From contig CAZCFA010000077.1 of the NCBI GenBank assembly GCA_964497825.1, positions 1 to 12,484 of the forward strand: a stretch of DNA of 12,484 bases, in the 5' to 3' direction. Below, piece by piece: positions 6,879-10,576 of the stretch (the first letter of the stretch is position 1; each line of letters begins with the position of its first letter). The position numbers and the translations under genes are program-made. Below the pieces are notes generated by a model. The model was given only the letters and a program-made list of their open reading frames with translations, was not told the DNA's origin and did not search any database. This stretch comes from RHKX01 sp964497825 (GTDB lineage Bacteria; Actinomycetota; Thermoleophilia; Solirubrobacterales; 70-9).

Positions 6879-7163
6879 CTAGCGTCGGGAAACGAGCCGG
6901 TCGATCGCCGTCAGCAGCTCGTCGGTGCGCTGCTGCTGCTCGTTGCCGTCGGCGCCGACCACGCACTGCCGCGTGTGGTCGGAGACGAGCTCCATCGCGA
7001 CCCGGTCGAGCGCCTTCTGGATCGCGGTGACCTGGGTCAGCACGTCGATGCAGTAGCGCTCCTCGTCGATCATCCGCGCCACGCCCCGGACCTGCCCCTC
7101 GATCCGGCTGAGGCGATTGCGAAGCTGCTGCTTGCTCGGCGCGTAGCCCGGCTGCTCGTCCAT
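6879..7163 (-). CDS. csoR: CsoR-family copper-sensing repressor
   Basis: A 94-residue all-helical DUF156 repressor. CsoR tetramers bind operator DNA when free of metal and let go when Cu(I) binds. The Cu(I) site is intact: Cys38 (RYCIDVL), His63 and Cys67 (DHTRQC), matching the C-H-C set of characterised CsoR proteins. This is against RcnR or InrS-type nickel sensors, which carry an extra N-terminal His, and against the CstR persulfide sensor, which lacks the His. Tyr37 and an acidic residue near 82 match the second-shell allosteric pair. The DNA-contact Arg/Lys on helix 1 (RNRLSRIEGQVRG) are present. It lies 37 bp downstream of a doxX-like gene and upstream of GNAT and carboxylase genes on the same strand, so it probably represses this operon and itself. 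ATG 7163; no near Shine-Dalgarno, possibly leaderless. No copper ATPase or chaperone gene is in view. Confidence 0.92.
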   Translation of the reverse strand: MDEQPGYAPSKQQLRNRLSRIEGQVRGVARMIDEERYCIDVLTQVTAIQKALDRVAMELVSDHTRQCVVGADGNEQQQRTDELLTAIDRLVSRR

Positions 7164-7171
7164 GAGCGACG

Positions 7172-7177
7172 ATTTTA
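7172..7177 (-). promoter_or_regulatory. Possible internal -10 element before csoR
   Basis: On the minus strand TAAAAT stands out from GC-rich flanks and is followed by eight bases and then the csoR ATG. A GGGAGGGG run lies just upstream of it, too far from the ATG to be a good ribosome site. This is the spacing expected for a leaderless start. No convincing -35 box is seen, so csoR may also be read from the upstream gene. Confidence 0.4.
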
Positions 7178-7200
7178 CCCCTCCCGGGTGTCGGGCCGGC

Positions 7201-7758
7201 TCAGCGCAGCCAGCGCGCGCGCCGCACGAAGCCGAGCTCCTCCCACCAGCGGCCGAGGCCGAGATAGCGCCCGGCGCCGACGTAGGCGATCCCGACGAGC
7301 ACGATCGCCTCGATCACGTGGTCGTCGAGGAACGGGTTGTTCTCGGGCCAGATCGCGGCCGCGGTATAGAACAGGACCATCCAGATCGCGCCCCCGATCG
7401 CCGCCAGCCGGGTCGCGATCCCGAGCAGCAGCGCGATCCCGATCAAGGCCATCGAGAGCATGTAGATCCAGTCGACCCAGCCCTGGCCGGCGAGATCGGA
7501 GTAGATGCCGGTGAACGGCTCCTTCGTGTGGAGCCCGAAGCTGAGAAAGCCCTCGGTCGGGGAGCCGCCGTTGATCCAGGCCGCATCGCCGAGCCGATCG
7601 ACGGCCCCGGTCTCGGGATCGCGGCCGGTCGCGAACCCGAGCGCGAGCAGCTTGTCGAGGAACGCCCAGAAGAAGATCCAGCCGAGCGCGATCCGCAGCA
7701 CCCCCCAGATCGGCCCCGACCGCTCCGGGCCCGGGCCCGGGCGCCGTCCGTCGTTCAC
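7201..7758 (-). CDS. DoxX-like integral membrane protein
   Basis: A 185-residue membrane protein with four likely transmembrane helices. The first is near 17-38 (IWGVLRIALGWIFFWAFLDK); the other three are in the second half (VDWIYMLSMALIGIALLLGI, LAAIGGAIWMVLFYTAAAIW, VIEAIVLVGIAYVGAGRYLG). The R-x-A-LGWIFFWAFLDKL opening and the WP-NNPFLDDH loop match the DoxX/thiosulfate:quinone oxidoreductase-like superfamily. Actinobacterial members of that family have been linked to redox and thiol stress, but function is not settled. GTG 7758 is chosen because GGAGGG (complement of 7766-7771) sits seven bases upstream, the best ribosome site in this operon. ATG codons at 7773, 7788 and 7812 are in frame but would place that site inside the gene. 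It is the first gene of the probable operon and lies downstream of a candidate CsoR operator, so copper or sulfur stress control is likely but inferred. Confidence 0.83.
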   Translation of the reverse strand: MNDGRRPGPGPERSGPIWGVLRIALGWIFFWAFLDKLLALGFATGRDPETGAVDRLGDAAWINGGSPTEGFLSFGLHTKEPFTGIYSDLAGQGWVDWIYMLSMALIGIALLLGIATRLAAIGGAIWMVLFYTAAAIWPENNPFLDDHVIEAIVLVGIAYVGAGRYLGLGRWWEELGFVRRARWLR

Positions 7759-7867
7759 CTGTCCACCCTCCATCGCATTCGCTCCCATCGCCGGCTTCCC
7801 CGGCCATCGCATCGCTCGTCCAGGCGGAGATGCTCATCGATCGCGAGCCGTCAGGCTTCCGTAGGAA

Positions 7868-7884
7868 ATACCGATCATGGGTAT
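7868..7884. promoter_or_regulatory. Candidate CsoR operator (ATACC-N7-GGTAT)
   Basis: ATACC at 7868-7872 and its exact reverse complement GGTAT at 7880-7884 flank seven bases, GATCATG. A 17-bp inverted repeat ending in TACC/GGTA is the form of known CsoR boxes, though these usually have a third C and G. It lies 110 bp upstream of the doxX-like gene, the first gene of the run that contains csoR, in an AT-richer patch that suits a promoter. The 7759-7973 stretch otherwise shows no gene that I can support. Confidence 0.45.
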
Positions 7885-8000
7885 CGGGCGAGCTACGGTC
7901 GCAGCGTGACCGGCCACTCTCGAACAGCGTCCTGATGGCGAGGCGACAGCCGATGCCGGCGCCGGCCAGGTGGGGCAGAATCCGGACGGCGACCGCTCCT

Positions 8001-8097
8001 CCGTCGGCCGCTTCGGTCATCCTCGCGTAGGCGCGGTTCGAGCAAACCGCACAGGCCAAGCTAGGGGCCGGTAGCTCAGCTGGTCAGAGCAGCGGAC
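8001..8097 (+). repeat. Direct repeat, left copy, ending in a tRNA 5' fragment
   Basis: These 97 bp match 9121-9217 with five mismatches and no gap. A weaker match extends left to 7974 (against 9093). The repeat holds about 64 bp of leader DNA, including the hairpin GCGGTT-CGAGCA-AACCGC at 8033-8050, and then 33 nt of tRNA sequence. In the right copy the hairpin's second arm reads AGCCGC, which still pairs through a G-U, so the structure may be kept. The identity stops exactly at the first base of the anticodon loop. Confidence 0.93.
8065..8097 (+). pseudogene. Truncated tRNA(CAT) 5' fragment
   Basis: The sequence GGGCCGGTAGCTCAGC onward matches the acceptor 5' strand, the whole D arm and the 5' strand of the anticodon stem of the intact tRNA at 9185-9258, with one change in the D loop. 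It breaks at anticodon-loop position 32. Nothing downstream supplies a matching anticodon, T arm or CCGGCCC acceptor strand, so it cannot make a tRNA. The bases after the break, AACCGC then CGAGAG, resemble the hairpin after the intact tRNA. This may mean that the missing 3' half was deleted from a former full copy. Confidence 0.85.
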
Positions 8098-8191
8098 AAC
8101 CGCGACTACGAGAGGATTACCCAGACGGCCGTAGGACGGCCAATGCCGGGTTCTGGACTCCCGCAGATTGCGGCCGATTGGCGAGGGTTCA

Positions 8192-8214
8192 GGCAGAATC
8201 CGGCCGATTCTGCC
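8192..8214. terminator. Perfect 9-bp hairpin after the toxin gene
   Basis: GGCAGAATC (8192-8200) and GATTCTGCC (8206-8214) flank the loop CGGCC. The hairpin begins eight bases past the toxin stop codon in the direction of transcription, which suits a terminator, although no T-tract follows. Its arm is the same GGCAGAATC motif found elsewhere in the islet, so it may instead be a mobile repeat that doubles as a terminator. Confidence 0.5.
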
Positions 8215-8221
8215 TATTGGG

Positions 8222-8623
8222 TCATCCCTCGAGCAGCTCGGCGCTCTTGCAGGCTGAGGCCATTCCTGAGTCGGTGGTGATCAGCGGCGCGTCTTCGAGC
8301 TGAGCCGCAAGCTCCACGTAAAGCGCATCGACGAGCCGCAGGTTGTGGCGGCGCTCCCAGGCACCGGCGAGAAGCGGAGCCAGGGGCCGGCGCTCGAGCG
8401 GGGCTTCGGCGAACAACTCGAGGCGCTCGGCGACCTCCGCTTCCGTCAGCTCGCCTGCCCGCTGCAACCGCCCCAGTGCCGAGAGGATCTCGGCGTCGAT
8501 GTGGGCGGGCGCGAGCAGACGCTCCCCGTCGAGGCGCTGCCGGACCGGCTCGGCGAGCGGGTTGCCGCAGAGCAGATCGACGATCGCCGAGGCATCGACG
8601 ACGACCGCGGCGGGATCCACCAC
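8222..8623 (-). CDS. vapC: VapC-type PIN-domain ribonuclease toxin
   Basis: A 133-residue PIN-domain protein, the normal VapC length. VapC toxins are Mg-dependent RNases, many of which cut tRNAs or rRNA, and are held inactive by VapB. The four acidic active-site residues are all present: Asp10 (VVVDASAIVD), Glu45 (HIDAEILSAL), Asp99 (LRLVDALYVELA) and Asp118 (LITTDSGMA). It therefore looks active. It starts with GTG at 8623 (or the next GTG at 8620), three bases after the antitoxin stop, so the pair is co-transcribed. About 20 of 133 codons end in A/T, more than in core genes, which fits horizontal gain. Its position beside tRNA sequence is common for such modules and need not mean that this tRNA is its target. 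Confidence 0.92.
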   Translation of the reverse strand: MVDPAAVVVDASAIVDLLCGNPLAEPVRQRLDGERLLAPAHIDAEILSALGRLQRAGELTEAEVAERLELFAEAPLERRPLAPLLAGAWERRHNLRLVDALYVELAAQLEDAPLITTDSGMASACKSAELLEG

Positions 8624-8626
8624 CGC

Positions 8627-8848
8627 TCAGCCGCCGAGCTCGGCGCGAGCGTCCTTCACGGCGTCCAGCGCGCGATCATGGCCGACGGCGGTCGGCTTCA
8701 GCGCACGGATCCGATCGAGCCAGCGGGTCGAGCCCGCCGCTGCGAGCTCCGCCCGGATCGCCTCCTGGGTGATGCGCGAGACGTTGAGCTCGGCGCGCTT
8801 GACCGCGTCCGCGAGGTCATCGGGCAGGTAGACGTTCATGCTCGCCAT
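8627..8848 (-). CDS. vapB: VapB-type ribbon-helix-helix antitoxin
   Basis: A 73-residue protein immediately upstream of, and co-transcribed with, the PIN toxin. Residues 4-35 (MNVYLPDDLADAVKRAEL, then NVSRITQEAIRAEL) form a ribbon-helix-helix DNA-binding unit with the N-SxItqeAir pattern seen in VapB/CopG proteins. The C-terminal 38 residues should be the flexible part that plugs the toxin active site. RHH antitoxins act as dimers that neutralise the toxin and repress their own promoter. ATG 8848 is used because a TATACT -10 element lies eight bases before it, suggesting a leaderless transcript. ATG 8839 (MNVYLP) is a fair alternative, while the open frame to 8893 runs through the promoter and is unlikely. 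Confidence 0.88.
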   Translation of the reverse strand: MASMNVYLPDDLADAVKRAELNVSRITQEAIRAELAAAGSTRWLDRIRALKPTAVGHDRALDAVKDARAELGG

Positions 8849-8853
8849 ATGCG

Positions 8854-8870
8854 CATAGTATACACATAGT
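8854..8870 (-). promoter_or_regulatory. vapB promoter and likely autoregulatory operator
   Basis: This AT-rich patch holds two direct copies of CATAGT (plus strand, 8854-8859 and 8865-8870) exactly 11 bp apart, about one helical turn. Read on the minus strand it includes TATACT (complement of 8857-8862), a good -10 element eight bases before the vapB ATG. Two RHH half-sites over the -10 box suit autorepression by VapB or VapBC. No clear -35 box is seen. Confidence 0.55.
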
Positions 8871-8908
8871 TCGACCGTCGCACCGGGAGTCATGGCCTTG
8901 ACGACGCG

Positions 8909-8982
8909 ATGGCGGAGCCGCGTGAGATCGAGCTTGTCTTCGCGCCCCAGGAGGGGCGGCTTCCACGCACGCGTGCCACCTG
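8909..8982 (+). pseudogene. hicB-like antitoxin remnant, frameshifted
   Basis: From ATG 8909 the frame reads MAEPREIELVFAPQEG, then becomes unlikely. In another frame, from about 8953, the DNA reads GGFHARVP. Joined, MAEPREIELVFAPQE-GGFHARVP looks like the first strands of a HicB antitoxin (the usual pattern is an I-x-V-V strand, an EEGGFHA turn, and VPDLPG). The rest of a HicB domain is not recognisable downstream, and no HicA toxin is present. The evidence is a short motif match only; chance is possible. Confidence 0.35.
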
Positions 8983-9016
8983 CTGGGAGGTGGGTGGGCG
9001 ACCGAGGCGCCGATCA

Positions 9017-9036
9017 GGCAGAAATCGGCAGAATTC
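9017..9036. repeat. Tandem pair of GGCAGAAwTC motifs
   Basis: GGCAGAAATC (9017-9026) is followed directly by GGCAGAATTC (9027-9036). Single copies of the related GGCAGAATC occur at 7974, 8192 (as a hairpin arm) and 9093. No function is known to me. Confidence 0.6.
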
Positions 9037-9062
9037 GAGAGGCCGTTTCCTGCATCAACAAG

Positions 9063-9103
9063 CCGATTCCGAGGAAGTTGCCTTCTCGATTAGGCAGAAT
9101 CGG
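9063..9103. repeat. Nested inverted repeats upstream of the intact tRNA
   Basis: CCGATTC (9063-9069) pairs with GAATCGG (9097-9103). Inside it, CGA-g-GAAG pairs with CTTC-TCG around the loop TTGC. The outer right arm overlaps a GGCAGAATC motif. It could be a terminator, a recombination site, or the decayed partner of the hairpin at 8192-8214. Confidence 0.5.
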
Positions 9104-9120
9104 AACAGCGGACCATTCGT

Positions 9121-9217
9121 CCGTCGGCCGCTTCGGTCATCCTCGCGTAGGCGCGGTTCGAGCAAGCCGCACAAGTCAAGCCAGGGGCCGGTAGCTCAGT
9201 TGGTCAGAGCAGCGGAC
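9121..9217 (+). repeat. Direct repeat, right copy, running into the intact tRNA
   Basis: This is the partner of 8001-8097: 97 bp, five mismatches, offset 1,120 bp. It is presumably the tRNA's promoter region plus its 5' part. The leader hairpin GCGGTT-CGAGCA-AGCCGC lies at 9153-9170. No obvious -10/-35 pair is visible, so any shared promoter is inferred from conservation. Confidence 0.93.
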
Positions 9218-9258
9218 TCATAATCCGTAGGTCGCAGGTTCGATCCCTGCCCGGCCCA
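9185..9258 (+). tRNA. tRNA with CAT anticodon (elongator Met, or Ile2)
   Basis: A full 74-nt cloverleaf. The acceptor is GGGCCGG/CCGGCCC with discriminator A. The D arm is AGCTCAGTTGGTCAGAGC, and the anticodon stem GCGGA/TCCGT has loop CTCATAA (anticodon CAT, 9219-9221). The T arm is GCAGG-TTCGATC-CCTGC. CCA is not encoded. G1 pairs normally with C72, so this is not initiator tRNA. Choosing between elongator Met and the lysidine-modified Ile2 needs covariance-model scoring. Confidence 0.95.
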
Positions 9259-9262
9259 TGCA

Positions 9263-9282
9263 GAACCGCTCGAGAGCGGTTC
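9263..9282 (+). terminator. Hairpin after the tRNA
   Basis: GAACCGCT (9263-9270) and AGCGGTTC (9275-9282) flank the loop CGAG, a perfect 8-bp stem that begins four bases after the tRNA. Its position suits a transcription terminator or a 3'-processing signal. There is no T-tract. Confidence 0.6.
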
Positions 9283-9665
9283 GATGCGGCCTGGAAGCCT
9301 GCCGGGCCGACGGCTACCCCGACGACGACGACGCGCGCGACGCCCAGTGCGCCGGGGACGGCATCCCGCGTCTCGATCGTCGCCGCGTCGTCCTCGGGGA
9401 ATGTCGTCGACGACGGCTGCGTCGTGCGCGGTCGGACCCGAGTTGTTGTCGAGGTCACGACCGACGCGCCGACGAACCCGAGCGCTACGGTCGGCCCGTA
9501 GAGCGTCCGCGACGATCCCGGCCGGGACGATCCCCGACACGCTCGGCGCCGTCGCGGCCCGTGAAGCCTGACGGTGTAGTCGATGACCTCGCCGATCGTT
9601 GCCGATCCGCGTCCGGAGCTCGTCGATTGACTCGCGCACGCCCGATTAGGATCATCATCAGGGGT
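9283..9665. other. Intergenic stretch with no supported gene; possible decayed DUF11-like fragment
   Basis: I see no intact gene in these 380 bases. Open frames exist on both strands but are composition-driven, and the minus-strand ones run into the tRNA. On the minus strand near 9567-9612 one frame reads ATIGEVIDYTVRL, which resembles the start of DUF11-type surface repeats (ATIGEVVTYTVTV-like). The resemblance is lost quickly, so it would be a short relic at best. The right end probably contains the promoter of the next gene. Confidence 0.3.
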
Positions 9666-10037
9666 ATGCGCAGCCACGAAACTGAGATCGTCGCCTCGGA
9701 GGCGTGCCGGGACATCGCCCGGGCCGCGGTGCTGATCTGGAAGCAGTCGGTTGGGCGAGGCGCCGACTTCGCGCAGGCGTTCGCCGGCGACTACGGGATC
9801 GCGATGATCTTCCGCGGCATCCTCACGCCGCTGGAGCGGACCAGCGTCGAGCGTGGCCAGGCGGAGGCGATCGCGGCGATCCGGCGCGGGGTGTTCGCCG
9901 ACAACCGCAGGCGGCTGATCGAGGCGGTCGAGCGCGAGTCGGGCCGGACGGTCGAGACCGTGCTCTACGCCTGCTCGCCCGAGGACGACATGAGCGCGTT
10001 CACGTTCGTGCTCGCCCGCGACGACGGCGGCGGCTGA
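9666..10037 (+). CDS. DUF2294 domain protein
   Basis: A 123-residue soluble protein. Landmarks of the DUF2294 family are all seen in order: QSVGRGADFAQAFAGDYGIA (the GRGP-like turn), IFRGILTPLE (usually GVLTPxE), an EAIAAIRRGVFADNRRRLIEAVE helix, SGRTVETVLYACSPEDD and FTFVL. This one domain covers the whole protein, the usual family length. The function is unknown; the family occurs in Firmicutes, Cyanobacteria and Actinobacteria. Start ATG 9666 is preceded by AGGGGT that abuts it too closely to be a good ribosome site; TAGGAT at 9647-9652 may be a -10 box. GC3 is about 96%, so it belongs to the core genome and not to the islet on its left. Confidence 0.83.
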   Translation: MRSHETEIVASEACRDIARAAVLIWKQSVGRGADFAQAFAGDYGIAMIFRGILTPLERTSVERGQAEAIAAIRRGVFADNRRRLIEAVERESGRTVETVLYACSPEDDMSAFTFVLARDDGGG

Positions 10038-10098
10038 CCGGGCCGCCGCCGGCTGCGATAGACCTCGGCCGGTCAGTTCCCGAGGAGAGGAGTCGAGT

Positions 10099-10482
10099 TT
10101 GGAAGCCACCGGCAGGCCGAGGGGGGAGGGGACGGTGCTGTTCGCGGCGACGCTGTTCCTCGTCCTCGGGATCTTCCACGTGATCGACGGGATCGTCGCC
10201 CTCGTCGGCGACGACCACTTCGCCGAGCACGAGCTGTTCTTCGCCAACCTGACGTTCTGGGGGATCGTGATGCTGGCGCTCGGGGCGTTTCAGCTGATGA
10301 CCGCGAACCTGATCTTCAAGCGCAGCGCCAACGGCCAGGTTGCGGGGATCGCGCTGTGCTGCTTCAGCCTCGTCGCCCAGCTCTTCTTCCTGCCGGTGTT
10401 CCCGATCTGGTCGATCATCATCATGACCCTGGACGTGATCATCATCTGGGGGCTCTGCGCCTACGACGAGCACTTCGTCTGA
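10099..10482 (+). CDS. DUF7144-type four-helix membrane protein
   Basis: A 127-residue membrane protein with four predicted helices: FAATLFLVLGIFHVIDGIVAL, LTFWGIVMLALGAFQLMTANL, VAGIALCCFSLVAQLFFLPVF and WSIIIMTLDVIIIWGLC. The pattern of GIF-VIDGIVAL, an NLTFWG loop, FLP-FPIWS and LDV-IIW matches the actinobacterial DUF7144 family, whose function is unknown. TTG 10099 is a well-supported start: GAGGAGAGGAG lies six bases upstream, the strongest ribosome site in the window. It lies 61 bp after the DUF2294 gene and could be co-transcribed with it. Confidence 0.87.
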   Translation: MEATGRPRGEGTVLFAATLFLVLGIFHVIDGIVALVGDDHFAEHELFFANLTFWGIVMLALGAFQLMTANLIFKRSANGQVAGIALCCFSLVAQLFFLPVFPIWSIIIMTLDVIIIWGLCAYDEHFV

Positions 10483-10523
10483 GCCGGGGCGCGGCTGACC
10501 GCGGCCGCGCGATCACGCTTGCA

Positions 10524-10551
10524 CCCCGGGGCCGGCGCGCCGGGCACGGGG
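10524..10551 (+). terminator. Possible GC hairpin before nadE
   Basis: A perfect 12-bp palindrome, CCGGCG/CGCCGG (10532-10543), sits inside outer arms CCCC (10524-10527) and GGGG (10548-10551). It lies between the DUF7144 stop and the nadE start and may end the upstream transcript. In DNA this GC-rich such pairing is not rare. Confidence 0.3.
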
Positions 10552-10576
10552 CCGCAGCGTTCACACTTGTCGGTCG

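Larger units (their letters stand above)
8098..9120. other. Candidate accessory islet between the two direct repeats
   Basis: About 1.0 kb lies between the repeat copies. It holds a vapBC-like pair on the minus strand, a hicB-like remnant, several GGCAGAATC-type short repeats and two hairpins. Codon third positions in the toxin gene are about 85% G/C against about 98% in core genes, and the DNA has AT-richer patches. There is no integrase or transposase, so this is not a self-mobile element as seen. 8098-8191 itself holds no gene that I can support. Confidence 0.45.

Noticed and set aside
8098..8191. Plus-strand peptide frame continuing from the tRNA fragment (DNRDYERITQTAVGRPM...)
   Set aside because: It has no start codon or ribosome site of its own, no recognised family, and begins inside tRNA sequence.
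8909..9223. Plus-strand frame ending in GPVAQLVRAADS
   Set aside because: That ending is the well-known false translation of a tRNA gene; the frame runs through the intact tRNA and has no family match as a whole.
8065..9258. Split tRNA or a tRNA interrupted by a group I intron
   Set aside because: The right copy is complete by itself, so the left fragment is extra and not the first exon. No group I core is visible between them.
9196..9639. Minus-strand frames ending in GQGSNLRPTDYESAALTN or GPGRDRTCDLRIMSPLL
   Set aside because: Both endings are standard artefacts of reading a tRNA gene backwards. Codon pattern gives no support for a gene.
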